64,000 nucleotides of DNA from contig CM076999.1 of the NCBI GenBank assembly GCA_039090855.1, positions 118,791,072-118,855,071 of the forward strand, read 5' to 3'. The notes beneath the pieces were generated by a model that did not search any database, was not told where the DNA came from, and saw only the letters and a list, made by a program, of their open reading frames with translations. A program made the position numbers and the translations under genes. Positions within the stretch are counted from its first letter, which is position 1. Each line of letters starts with the position of its first letter. Below, in pieces: positions 43,456 to 54,076 of the stretch. The DNA is from Macrothele yani (taxonomy: Eukaryota; Arthropoda; Arachnida; Araneae; Macrothelidae).

Positions 43456-44957
43456 CAAGGGTTTCCACCCAAAAGTAGTAAAAAAATTCACTGACTTTTC
43501 CAGGTTCTCCGGATGGTTTTTAAAGTTTTTCCGGAGTGGCGACCCCTATCGTGTTGCGAGGAATTGTTACATCTCATTGCATTCCTGTGTATTTTCACCA
43601 AAGCACACATTTGTAAATTCATTTGCCTTTACAAAGTTATCTGCTTTTCATTAATAACAATTAAATTAAATAAATATATCAGATTGATTGATCTTAAACT
43701 TAATACAGGAACACAGTTATCATTATATTCCAATGCAAAAGTTTACCCAAATAAATATAACATTCTCACAATCAACCAGCTTTATTGTTTTAATATTGGA
43801 AAAATCATCTTCAAGAGAATAAAAAAAGTCTACACACCAATATAATAAAAATTACTCCTGAAACACATTCACACTGCACACAAACTAAAACACATATTCG
43901 ACCGATTCAGACAAAGACGGAAATTATTAAACAAAATCTAAATTACATTGGTCCTCATAACTGGAATTCATTACCAACAGAACTTACAATACTTAGTTGT
44001 TTCAACCTTTCTTAAAAAAAAATTAAAAAACTACATAATGAACCACAGTTCTTAACCCATTAATAAAAAAAATTTACTAATTTTTAAATAAATCGCACTT
44101 TCACTTATTAATCTTGTTTTCGCTCACATTTTTATACCCACTGTTAACCATGCTTAATGCTCTGGCTTGTTTTGTATTCCCTTTAATGTATCTTTTTTTC
44201 CCCCCTCTTATTTAACACTGTGGTACAGGGAGCTTAGGGCTTTGTCAGGTCGTATTGGCCTTTTCCCTTTGCTTCATTGTTGTGTTCTGTTTTGTATAAA
44301 TTTTTTTTTTCTTTTATGTATTATTGGAAAGCTCAACAAAACAAATAAATGAAATGAAAGCTAACTATGCACATTATTTTCTGTACCATAATTCCATGAC
44401 CTTTTGCAAATACTACCCACATAGGATTTGTAAATACATTCCCATAGAAACGGGCCATATGTAAGAACAGTCTGTCAGCTGATTAGTTTCAGTTTTTCTA
44501 TAACACAATGCAGCTAAGCTTAATGATGGAATGGCTCCTGTTCAGAGAAACATTGTTGCAAGAGAACCAACAATCCAAGAACTCTTGTGGTGTTTCTTAA
44601 AGCAGGAGTGTGTCAAGCCATTGTGCCTAATTGTTTCATGTTAGAACAACCATCTGCAGAAACTGAACAAAAACTTAAAAGGTAATTTTTAAATTCTATT
44701 TTGTATTTTTTTTTTTTTTTTTTTTAGGGATAAAGGAAAAATGTAATGTAACTGAAAGTAAGATCTACCAAATTCTAGGCAGGCAATAATTGCAAACAAA
44801 AGCTTGAAATCTGAAATAAAGAAAAGTTTTTTTGGCAAAATAAAGCACTCCTTGATTTTTACAAAAAAAGGACAATTTTCCCTTATTTTTGAAACCATTT
44901 TCAAATTTCCTGAGAATTCCAGGTTTTCCCTGTTTTCCAGATTGTGTGGGAACCCTG
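43456..44957. mobile_element. TTAA-flanked piggyBac-like non-autonomous element, 1.5 kb
   Basis: Ends CAAGGGTTTCCAC (left) and CAGGGTTCCCAC (right, reversed) are inverted and bounded by TTAA on both sides (43452-43455, 44958-44961). TTAA is the duplication used by piggyBac elements. Just inside both ends are TTTTCCAGGTT-like stretches in inverted order. No transposase is present, and a LINE fragment lies inside. Confidence 0.65.
43670..44362 (+). pseudogene. LINE-C fragment: reverse transcriptase C-terminus
   Basis: Broken frames contain YNILTINQLYCFNIGKIIF, then FRQRRKLLN, then NYIGPHNWNSLPTELT followed by CFNLS. This resembles the post-RT tail of CR1-like LINEs, whose conserved core is GPxxWNSLP. 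The 3' part is non-coding and ends in AATAAATGAAATG-like repeats near 44345-44362. Only this end is present. Confidence 0.6.
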
Positions 44958-45294
44958 TTAACTGTTGAATTTTTTTTTTTTTAGAATGTTGGTAAAGCTC
45001 TGTGAGCAAGTACTTTTCACATTTCATTATATTTGCGCAGAAGAGGCAACAGCCATTGCCAATGAAGATTAACCAAAGATTTACCATTGCTAATTATACA
45101 CTTTTCCTTCACTTCAAATTCTGATCTTTCTTTGGGGACATTCTGAGCCTTCACACTCTTCACTTCCATTTCCAGATGGGATATAATGAAGCCCCCAGTG
45201 CCACATGGTACCTTTTATTAACATGCAATCATCAGGAAACCCTCTCTAGATTAAACCCAAAGGAACTCCTGTCTATAATCAGAAAACTCTAGAA

Positions 45295-45462
45295 GGGTCC
45301 GGGTTCGAATCCCGGTCAGGCATGGATGTTGTGTTTGTCTTACGGCACTGGCTCTCTCCCTTCCCTGGAACCAGTGACCCTAAATTAGGGACTGGCGACT
45401 GCTTATAGCCCATTGAGTTGCTCACGGTGGTCGTTAAACCTCCAATAAAAAAAAAAAAAAAA
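45295..45462 (+). mobile_element. SINE, 5'-truncated, with target duplication
   Basis: Starts just before the B box (GGTTCGAATCC) and ends in ~20 A. The 12-bp repeat AAAACTCTAGAA flanks it at 45283-45294 and 45463-45474. Confidence 0.95.
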
Positions 45463-45474
45463 AAAACTCTAGAA

Positions 45475-45940
45475 AGTATTTTGACTTGACTAAAAATCAC
45501 CTGTATGTGTCTACTAAACATCAAAAAAGATAAGCTGAAGTAACTAAAATTTGAGGCAAGAAATGACTTTAGGAAAAGTTTTATTCTGCAACCCAGTCAA
45601 CAACTCCAGTGAGAAAAGGTGAGTTTTTATGTGCACCATCCTGGCTTTCAATCTAGTAATCCAATCAGGTGGATAACAGTTGAACTAAATCATGATTATT
45701 AATTCACAATATGCAAGCATGAGAAAGAAAATTTTGCAAAAGAGGATATCAAAATGCACAAATACTACACATAGTATTTTCCAAGTCAAAACACAGTACA
45801 TCACACCATTTATGGGAATTTCTGGTCATGTTTATCATTTGCAATAGTTTTTTTTTCCATTTATTAGTGAGCTTGTGAATGTTAAAAACACAATACAGGT
45901 TTATGTCAATACCACTTTTTAAAAATGCTGGTTTGTCTCA
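45475..45940. other. Intergenic, nothing recognised
   Basis: AT-rich; no element or ORF could be supported. Confidence 0.4.
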
Positions 45941-46530
45941 GTATTTATCCACGTATGCAGATTGCTGTATGCTGATGACACAGTCCTGTTGCAGAAAAGC
46001 AAAAGGGAGTTGCAGAGAATGTTGCCCCTATTCAAACTGAGAATAAAGAAAAACGAAAGTTAAGTTTTTTGAGCAAGGAACTATTAGTACTGAATGCAAG
46101 ATCAGTCTAAATGGCACAGAGATGTACCAGGTGAATGAATTTGTATATTTAGAAAGCATGTTTGACAGAGAAACCAGATTAGATGGTGAAATTCGTAGGG
46201 GAGTAAATTCTTTGAAAGTCACATCTGCTTTAGGAGGATTTCGTTGGACTGATAGGTTTATGAAAAGGTCCTTAAGGCCATGTATGAAAGTGTGGTTGTT
46301 TCTACTCTGATGTATAGCAGTGGAACCAGGGTACTGCAGAAAATTCATTAAAGTGATTTGTGTGCTGGAGAGATGCTTTACATACAGAAGGGTTGTGGCA
46401 AGACATGTTCTGATCATATGAGGAATGAAGATGTTGCTAGTAAGGTGGAGACAAATATTCTTAGGTAGTTTGGCCATGTAAGATTGAGTAGTGAGATGTT
46501 TACTATGAGTCAGCCCAAGAGGCAGGAAAG

Positions 46531-46756
46531 CCGCCCCGGTGGCGCAGTGGTCTAAGCGATGGCCTCTGATCATTCGTCCGAACGGGGTCTGGGTTCGAAT
46601 CCCGGTGAGGCATGGATGTTGTTTGTCTTACGGCACTGGCTCTCTCCCTTCCCTGGAACCAGTGACCCTAAATTAGGGACGGGCGACTGCTTATAGCCCA
46701 TTGAGTTGCTCACGGTGGTCGTTAAACCTTCAAAAAAAAAAAAAAAAAAAAAAAAA
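46531..46756 (+). mobile_element. SINE, full length, with target duplication
   Basis: Complete head, B box and ~24-A tail. GGCAGGAAAG duplicates flank it at 46521-46530 and 46757-46766 within LINE-B. Confidence 0.96.
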
Positions 46757-46814
46757 GGCAGGAAAGAAAAGTAGAGAAAGACCAATGAAATCATAGGAGG
46801 ACAAATTCAGGACA

Positions 46815-47023
46815 TTTTTTTTAATTGGAGGTTTAACGACCACCGTGAGCAACTCAATGGGCTATAAGCAGTCTCCCATCCCTAATTTAGGGTCACTGGT
46901 TCCAGGGAAGGGAGAGAGCCAGTGCCGTGAGACAAACACTGCATCTATGCCTCACCGGGATTCGAACCCGGACCCCTTTCGGACGAATGATCATAGTCCA
47001 TCGCTTAGACCACTGAGGCGGCG
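46815..47023 (-). mobile_element. SINE, full length, reversed
   Basis: Starts with a T-run and reads the SINE backwards to CACTGAGGCGGCG. Imperfect flanks ATTCAGGACA and ATTCAAGAAT fit a decayed duplication. It faces the SINE at 46531 tail-to-tail with a 58-bp spacer. Confidence 0.93.
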
Positions 47024-47334
47024 ATTCAAGAATGTCAACATGAGATAAAGATAGTATGAAATACAAAAGGCCTTGTGGGAGGCAAGTAATAGATGTCAGT
47101 CGAGTTGTATGCTAAGATTGCTGTAAATGGAGATATTTACAAGGTGTGATAAAAAAAAAGTATCTATATTGGTTGTATAAGTTCGAAATCGCGCGACACA
47201 GCAGGAAGCAGTTTGACACAGGTCGACCTTGGAACCTACTACGCATGTATCGTGAGTCACGTTTTCCCTGCTCATTTTTTTTTTTTTTTTTTTTTTGTAT
47301 TAGTGCTTTGGTCTTACGTGTGTGAAGCTGTTAG

Positions 47335-47562
47335 CCGTCGCCTCGGTGGCGCAGTGGTCTAAGCGCTGGGTTATGACCATTCGTCCGAGAAGGGTCTGGG
47401 TTCGAATCCTGTGAGGCATGGATGTTGTGTTTGTCTTACAGCACTGGCTCTCTCCCTTCCCTGGAGTCGGTGGTTCTAAATTAGGGACGGGTGATTGCTA
47501 ATAGCCAATTGAGTTGCTCACAGTGATCGATAAACCTTCAATCCAAGAAAAAAAAAAAAAAA
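47335..47562 (+). mobile_element. SINE inside mariner, with target duplication
   Basis: Complete but diverged SINE (head CCGTCGCCTCGGTGGCGCAG, tail of ~17 A). GAAGCTGTT precedes it (47324-47332) and follows it (47563-47571). Confidence 0.93.
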
Positions 47563-47571
47563 GAAGCTGTT

Positions 47572-47601
47572 CTAAACCTCCAATCAGGAAAAAAAAAAAA
47601 A
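47572..47601 (+). mobile_element. Second SINE 3' tail at the same site
   Basis: The last bases of the SINE (TAAACCTCCAATCAGG plus A-run) occur again, followed by a third GAAGCTGTT (47602-47610). It is either a second, extremely truncated insertion at the same target or a slippage product. Confidence 0.8.
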
Positions 47602-48207
47602 AGAAGCTGTTCGTCACATTTGTCATGTCGGAATTTTTTTTTCAACAAATTTGGCTTAGTTTTCAGGAGGGGCAAACATAAATTGTAACTACAAATAACA
47701 TAAACAAACACCATGTAGGGCCTACGCAAATTTCTGTTGTGCCTTATTATCTAACTGTTTTTACCACGCTCTGAACACACAAATTTAATTGGAAACTAAA
47801 AGGCTCCGAAAACTACATAAAAAAGAGAGTTAAATGAGATTAAACAGTATGCTAAGAAAATAAAGAGATTGCTTCGTCGTTCTTTTGTTCCTTCTATCTC
47901 ACGCGCTACGAAACCCCAGAGGTGACTGACTCGTCAAGAATCGGGAATGAAAAAAATACTCTCAAGACAATTTTCTGGGGAAAATTTCGAGAGATCTGTG
48001 TGAATAGCTGTTGCAGAGGATGACATATTTTTTAATTTCTTCGCTTTTCTACGCACTCTCCATAGTGTAGGTACGTACGCTGCTTACTAACATGCAATAG
48101 GAACGCTTTTCTTGCGGCATTCACACGCATTCATAAGTTCTATAGATAAATTAGCAATCAGAATTAATGTTACCGTGAAAATCTCTGTAATAGCGTCCAC
48201 AGAAGCG

Positions 48208-48440
48208 GATCCAGTTCGCCAGATCTCACTCCCTACGACTTTTTTCTCTTCCCCCAAATGATATACCACTTGAAAGGAAAAAAGATCTCAAGATAGTGAG
48301 GAGGTACAACAGAATGCGACGCAGCAGCTGTTCATTATTTCAGAACATGACTTCCAAAAAACGCTTCCAACAATGTAAACAGTGCTGGGTTAAATGTGCG
48401 GCTTCGGAAGGGGTCTTCTTCGAAAGCCATTAAATTTCAA
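48208..48440 (+). pseudogene. Mariner transposase C-terminal remnant
   Basis: Frame-broken sequence reads near SLPTTFFSSPK, then YHLKG, then EEVQQNATQQLFIISEHDFQKT, then CWVKCAASEG. It matches the third-motif region and C-terminus of irritans-type mariner transposase (YHLKGKRF, EEVQxNATQQL). It supports the identity of the 47140-48502 element. The catalytic core is missing. Confidence 0.78.
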
Positions 48441-48507
48441 ATCTGTAAGTCTTGTATTTTCTTTTAATAAATTCAATCTCGACATTTTTTTATCACACCT
48501 TGTACAC

Positions 48508-48640
48508 GTGCGATAGTCTGACGCGGAAATCCCAACAGTTCAGCAGTTATGGTGATTGGACAGCCAGCCTTCCTCGCAGCTACTATCTGGCCACAGTCAG
48601 ACGTCACCGAATTTACCCATGATTACTTTTCTGTTACTCA
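48508..48640 (-). pseudogene. Tc1 helix-turn-helix fragment
   Basis: The minus strand reads GQIVAARKAGCPITITAELL, then GFPRQTIARVY, the N-terminal DNA-binding domain of Tc1 transposases. The start codon side (MGKFGD) is frameshifted near 48615. It is cut at the mariner end at 48503; no catalytic part was found nearby. Confidence 0.75.
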
Positions 48641-48644
48641 TTTC

Positions 48645-48975
48645 CAATGCGTAGAGACCTGCTCTATTTATATACATTGCCTGTTTCAGCAAGGCCACCT
48701 AGAAAATACAAGGCCATGACATAAAAGAGACGAGTTTCTTCTTTTAGTGACATCACGCGGAAGCGGAGGCTTTCCATTGGTTTGTAACGCTGTCGTATAT
48801 GGCGTCAAACACAACACCGACGTATCAGGGCGTGTAACACGAAAGTGACGTCGCAAACGGAGGGAATTCATCCCTCTAATGTCATAGCATTGTACTTTTT
48901 AGACGGCCTTTGGTTTCAGCTTCCCACTTGACCGGAAGTGATGCTTTTGCTCTGTATATAGTTATCAGATTGTAT
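48645..48975. other. Intergenic, possibly 5' part of a Tc1 element
   Basis: GC-richer sequence with no recognisable coding. It could be the leader of the Tc1 fragment at 48508, but no terminal repeat was identified. Confidence 0.35.
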
Positions 48976-48978
48976 ATA

Positions 48979-50281
48979 CACTGGCGGAAAGTGAAAAAAG
49001 AACACCAAGAAGGAATTGGCGGACGATCATGAAATTTACATATGTTAATGGGGTCGAGTTTACGTAGGTGTGATGTTAATTTCGGGACCAACCGGTGAGC
49101 GCTTACGCCACAGCACGGCATATATATGCAAATTATCGTCGATGGTATTTAAGGAGTACGGCGAAGTGAATGTAATCAGTCGTCGGCGTACGGACACGTG
49201 CGAAGACCCTGAAGAAGCTGCAATGCCTGGACATGGAAGACGTGTACGATTTCAGCAGTTATCGGACTTTGAGCCAGGTCGTCTAGTCGGACATCGCGAG
49301 GCCGGGTGGTCGTATCGACGTATTGCACGATGGTGGCGTAGATGGTCCGAGGAACATTCCCACACGAGAAGACGTGGAACCGGGAGTCACAGACGGACTG
49401 ATGAGCGGACCGATCGACGCATAAGAAGAGCGGCGTTGTCAAGCAGAACATCCACTGCGACGGAAATCCGAGCTGCCGTTGCACCTGAGGTGACTGTGCG
49501 AACAATCCGCAACCGTCTACTGGATGCAGGACAACGTGCACGTGTGCCTCTGGCATGTGTACCTCTGACTCCAGCCCACCGTCAGGAACGGCTGCAGTGG
49601 TGTCGCTAACGTCTGCACTGGAGAACGCAATGGCGATCTGTCGTGTTCAGCAATGAATGCAGATTCTGCTTGGGAGCCTCCGATGGCCGTATGCGTGTTC
49701 GCAGACGCACAGGGAAGCGTCTCCACCCTTGCATCCGCCAGCGACACACAGGGTCTACACCTGGTCTGGTGTGGGGAGCGATCAGCTATCACTCCCGTAC
49801 ACAACTAGTGTTTGTACCGGGTACGTTAAACAGCACCTCCTACATCAACAACATCATTCAGCTCGTTGTTGTTCCATTTGTAAGGTCGGTCCATCGTGGT
49901 GTTTTCCAGCAAGATAACGCACGCCCACACACGGCACGTGCAGCGCAACATGCACTTCAGGGTGTGAAACAACTGCCATGGCCTGCACGTTCACCGGATT
50001 TGTCTTCCATTGAGCACGTGTGGGATTTTATGGGACAACGACTTATCCGGTCTCCACTGCCATCCCCGATTTACGCGTCCAGGTTGAGGATGCTTGAAAC
50101 TCAATACCCCAAACTTACATCCAACATCTGTACGACAGACTCCATGCCAGAATTGCACAGTGTGACGCAGTTCATGGCGGTTCAACCTCGTACTAACCAT
50201 GTTACATGGAAATGTGATTTTTCAGTTTCGTTGGTATCAGACGTCTCCTTCTTGGTGTTCTTTTTTCACTTTCTGCCAGTG
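48979..50281 (+). mobile_element. Tc1-type element 2, 1303 bp
   Basis: Left end CACTGGCGGAAAGTGAAAAA and right end (reversed) CACTGGCAGAAAGTGAAAAA pair over about 36 bp. TA precedes the left end (48977-48978); on the right the expected TA is CA, so one side has mutated. Confidence 0.93.
49223..50281 (+). pseudogene. Tc1 transposase with Asp-to-Asn at the first catalytic site
   Basis: The start MPGHGRRVRFQQLSDFEPGR is followed by the helix-turn-helix (GWSYRRIARWWRRW) and an arginine-rich linker. One in-frame TAA at 49607 is the only nonsense change; the same frame resumes afterwards. The first catalytic motif reads FSNECRF where FSDESRF is expected, so the Asp is Asn. FQQDNARPHTARAA (second Asp) and SSIEHVWDFMGQRL (Glu) are intact. 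Coding appears to run into the right terminal repeat. The element could not transpose itself. Confidence 0.9.
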
Positions 50282-50299
50282 CAATATGTCCATCAAATG

Positions 50300-51110
50300 T
50301 AAAAAGTGAAGGTAATTAATTGTTTGTCTTTGTTTCATTGAGAAAACTTTAACAGTTAATCTTTTATTCAAGTGGAAGCAAAACGTTTCAGCCCACCTAC
50401 GTACTTTTCTCCATATTGCCTCTTAAAGACAAGATAGGCGTTCCAAGCCTTTCACGAGTGTGAGCTGTCCAGATAAAATGCTCTCCATGCTTTTAGAATA
50501 ATCGTTTTCTTCTTTGTGATCCCCTCTGTCGTTTTCGGAGAAATGGCCATGTCAGGTAAGTTATTGACGCGTTGGTTTGGAGATTGGCGGCTGGTCGTTA
50601 TCGAATGACACTCCCTTTGCTGATAACAATAGAGCAGAACTATACTTTCTTATCTGTAACGCTGGGCATATTGACATTTTCGTTTTTCACTGCGACGTGG
50701 AGTATCGGCTGGATCTTTCCCATTACTTCATGTTATTTTGAATGCTGCTTTCGCAACCGATGTGACTTTTTTGTGGTGTTGGAATAAACAAGCTATCATC
50801 AGAGAGTAAATTAGAGCGTAAGTACTTCATGGGATTTCCTTTACTTGATAGAAGTTTCTTTCAAAAATTACAAAGGAGAGATTTGAGGGGGAGGGTCCTT
50901 AAGCGATCTTTTATTTCATGTCGTACAATAATAATGGCATAAAAATACGCATAGCAACAGGTACATATCCAGGGGGAGAAACCTTGAGGTTCGGATTCCC
51001 CGACAAGTTTAAATATGCATCTTACAAATATATTTTTTCAGCAGCACAAACATTGCACTTGAATAATCGCAAAAGCAGTGCATTTAAACATGAGCTTGTG
51101 CAAATTATTA
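50300..51110. other. Intergenic, nothing recognised
   Basis: No recognisable gene, repeat or transposon end. Confidence 0.4.
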
Positions 51111-51114
51111 AAAA

Positions 51115-51311
51115 GCCGCCCCGGTGCCGCTGTGGTCTAAGCGATGGCTTCTGATCATTCGTCCGAAAGGGGTCCGGGTTCAAATCCCGTGAAGCATGGA
51201 TGTTGTGTTTGTCTTACGGCACTGGCTCTCTCCCTTCCCTGGAAGCAGTGGCCCTAAATTAGGGACGGACGACTGCTTATAGCCCATTGAGTTGCTCACG
51301 GTGGTCGTTAA
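51115..51311 (+). mobile_element. SINE, forward member of inverted pair
   Basis: Full head (GCCGCCCCGGTGCCGCTGTG) through the 3' body; its A-rich tail is only ACAATAAAAAAA, shared with the reversed SINE at 51325. Confidence 0.93.
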
Positions 51312-51324
51312 ACACAATAAAAAA

Positions 51325-51511
51325 ACGACCACCGTGAGCAACTCGATGGGCTGGAAGCAGTCGTCCGTCCCTAATTTAAGGCCACTAGCTCCAGGGAAAG
51401 CGGACAGCCAGTGCCGTAAGACAAACACAGCATCCATGCCTCACCGGGATTCGTACCCGGACCTCATCTCGGACGAATGGTAATAAGCCAGCGCTTAAAT
51501 CACTGCGGCGC
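51325..51511 (-). mobile_element. SINE, reverse member of inverted pair
   Basis: Reads backwards from CGACCACCGTGAGCAACTC to the head at GCGGCGC, without its own poly(T) start. Together with the SINE at 51115 it makes a ~400-bp palindrome with a loop of about 15 bases. Confidence 0.93.
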
Positions 51512-51743
51512 AAAGTAGTTTAACGGGCCAGCTTTTTAATTATGTTATGCTAAGAATCGTGCATTAATAGTTTTTTTTTTTTTATATCACTATGATTTTG
51601 TTTTGGTATTTTTTTTTCAATGTCCAAGTATATTTTTAGAAGCCCCATCCGCTCCATATTGGAGGCGATCTGGTGATTTGTGTGAGCAATTAGCGGTGCA
51701 TTTCTTGTTACTTGCTCTACGTTTTATAGCAGGAGATGTCCAG

Positions 51744-51963
51744 GCCGCCCCAGTGGCGCAGTGGTCTAAGTGATGGCCTCTGATCATTCGCCCGAAAGGG
51801 TCCCGAGTTCGAATCCCGGTGAGGCATGGATGTTGTGTTTGTCTTACGGCACTGGCTCTTTCCCTTCCCTGGAACCAGTGACCCTAAATTAGGGATGGGC
51901 GACTGCTTATAGCCCATTGAGTTGCTCATGGTGCACGTTAAACCTCCAATCAAAAAAAAAAAA
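51744..51963 (+). mobile_element. SINE, full length, with target duplication
   Basis: Complete SINE with short A tail. ATGTCCAGG is duplicated at 51736-51744 and 51965-51973. Confidence 0.95.
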
Positions 51964-51979
51964 TATGTCCAGGGAGAGG

Positions 51980-52755
51980 GAGACTTCTAGAATCTCTATG
52001 GGGAGATAGAGAATGGGAGGAGATAAATTTTTCGTGAGTGACTGCCTTATGAAACGCCTGCTTTAGGTCCCAAGGGACCATCGAGTTCAGCCAGCTCTTG
52101 ACGGCTGACACTTCCCCCATAAAATATCTAAGTATAGTGCTGTATCAGTCGCTCCGCAGGACAGCATCGGAAGCTTTAAATTACACTTCATTCCTGAGAG
52201 AAGTCGTTTTGCAAAATTTTAAACAAGTCGTAAAAGGCGTGAAGAAATAGTTCTTTTTCTCTCTGTGTTCATGAAATTAGAAAAACAATATATCGCATGC
52301 ACACATACACGCATATGTGTGCGCGCACACACACGTGCGCGATTTTTCTGGACGTTCTTCAAACAGAAGTCCTGGATACATGCCTGCATAGTAATGGCAT
52401 TCATACAGCCGAAATGCAAAACTCAGCTGATTAGTAAAGCTTAGCAGGACGCTTAATGTTCAGTGCAAATGTTTTGCCTTTAATAACTGTGGAACCTCAA
52501 GCTTCATATGCCAGGTGTCCTACACGGATATACTTAGCAGGAGTTCAGAATTCTTGAGGAGAGTCCCAGAAATTCGTCTCCTGTTTCCCCAAAACATTTA
52601 ATGTCTTCGGGGGCTCAAAATGTCTTCAAATTTGGCTGTTTGTTCCCAAATTTAGACTTCATCACCAGTTCGTTACGTTTCTAATGAAAAATGTTCTCAA
52701 AACTATTTGTTGTACCCACCTACCAACATGCTCATTGTAGGGAAAAAATTCCGTT
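51980..52755. other. Intergenic, nothing recognised
   Basis: Contains a CA/GT-rich microsatellite-like patch at 52295-52340. Nothing else is recognised. Confidence 0.45.
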
Positions 52756-52759
52756 TTAT

Positions 52760-52955
52760 TTTGGGGTTTAATGATCACCCTGAGCAACTCTAAGGGCTTT
52801 AAGTAGCAGCCCGTCCCTAATTTTGGCCACTGATTCTGGGTAAGGGAGAGAGCTAGTGCCATAAGACAAGCGCACAGCCCGTGCCTCATGGGGACCCGAA
52901 CCCGGTCCCACTCGGACAAATTATCAGATACCAGTGTTTATCCCACGACGACGCT
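52760..52955 (-). mobile_element. SINE, old reversed copy
   Basis: Diverged reversed SINE from GGGGTTTAATGATCACCCTG to CCCACGACGACGC, with the B-box region still recognisable as GGGACCCGAACCCGG. No clear flanking duplication. Confidence 0.85.
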
Positions 52956-53103
52956 TAGGGCACTCAATTTTGACTGTTCCTGTTCTGAGTTCCAGCAAGA
53001 AGTTTTACAAAATGAGAAAATTTTCCGTGCAGTTCGCTTGGTAAAAGAATGTAAGAATTGTGCAGCTTGCTCATTAGTTCAGAACGTGCACTTAAGGTAA
53101 AGG

Positions 53104-53264
53104 ACATTCAATGGAAAAAACATTAGAGATACCTACGTAATAGCGTGTTGGTCCTCCTCTAGCTCGAATAACAGCCTGTACACGCCGAGGCATCTACACC
53201 AGATGCCGGAGGATTTCCAAAGGTCATTATACACTCAATAGACAAAACATCAGAGATCCCTAAT
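53104..53264 (-). mobile_element. Tc1-type end fragments (family of 60.2 kb), two copies
   Basis: ACATTCAATGGAAAAAACAT at 53104 and CACTCAATAGACAAAACATC at 53233 both match the left end of the Tc1 element at 60153. The first continues into the same sub-terminal coding (CCTGTACACGCCGAGGCATC). The second is broken after about 30 bp by the mariner at 53267. Confidence 0.82.
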
Positions 53265-53266
53265 TA

Positions 53267-54075
53267 TTGGGTTGTCGGAAAAGCCATGACGTATTTTGGC
53301 ACCCGATGGCAGGTGGGCGGTTTTGGAAGCATTAGAGGCTTGCGCAACTCTGTTATCGCTATGGAATTCGACAGGTGCCAGTTCTAGCTGCAGTCTAAAA
53401 GGAATAGTGAGAGATTTGGTTGATTTGTGGAGATTTGACATCAAGTTGAAGATGGAAGACCAAACTGTGCATTTTCGCCATATTTTACTGTTTTACTTCC
53501 GTAAAGGGAAGAACGCGCGTCAAGCTTGTAAAAAGTTGCGTAAAGTGAACGGTGATAATGCTCTACAAGAATGTCAGTGCCAGCGGTGGTTCGCAAAGTT
53601 CCGTGCTGGTGAGTTTGACCTCAACGATACTTCTCGGTCCGGGATGGCCAACCGAGGTTGATGACGACCAAATCAAGGCATTGGTCAAGTCAAACCCACG
53701 TTACACGACACGAGAGATTGCAGACGCATTGCATATCCATCATTCAAGCGTTCACGACCACTTGAAGAAGCTGGGATACGTAAGCAAGCTCGATGTGTGT
53801 GTTCCTCATGAACTCACAGCAGCTCAATTGACGGCGCGTATAAACATCTGCGATATGCTCATTAAAAGGTGAGGAAAACAATCCTTTTTTGAAGCGACTG
53901 ATAATTGGTGACAAAAACTGGATTATGTACAACAATGTGCTGCGAAAACGGTCTTGGTCCCGACGTGCTGCTTCGCCTCAAACGACATCCAAAGCAGACA
54001 TTCATCAACAGAAGGTTCTGGTCTCGGTGTGGTGGGATTTTAAAGGTGTCGTGTTTTTCGAGCTCCAACCACGGA
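53267..54075 (+). mobile_element. Mariner element, 3'-truncated, with broken transposase
   Basis: The left end TTGGGTTGTCGGAAAAGCCA after TA (53265-53266) matches the mariner at 31894. Coding frames 53296-53661, 53552-53872 and 53889-54075 give MEDQTVHFRHILLFYF, then WFAKFRAGEFDLND, then HIHHSSVHDHLKKLGYVSKL, then VPHEL, IIGDKNW and VSVWWDFKGVVFFEL. WVPHEL is CVPHEL, and the first catalytic motif GDE is GDK. The sequence switches near 54075 into an unrelated Tc1 element, so the rest of the catalytic domain is lost. Confidence 0.9.
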
Positions 54076-54076
54076 T

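Larger units (their letters stand above)
45953..47137 (+). mobile_element. LINE-B 3' fragment interrupted by two SINEs
   Basis: Begins at the RT active-site region (GCAGATTGCTGTATGCTGATG, reading LLYADD) and follows the LINE-B C-terminal sequence to GTAAATGGAGA near 47133. SINEs split it at 46531-46756 and 46815-47023. It ends at the TA target of the mariner remnant at 47140. Confidence 0.88.
47140..48502 (+). mobile_element. Mariner remnant with both ends, holding SINE insertions
   Basis: Ends CAAGGTGTGATAAAAAAAAA and its reverse at 48484-48502 lie next to TA (47138-47139, 48503-48504). This is the irritans-type mariner terminus. The 5' UTR part is at 47140-47334. The middle holds a SINE plus a second SINE tail and has lost most coding sequence. 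Confidence 0.82.
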
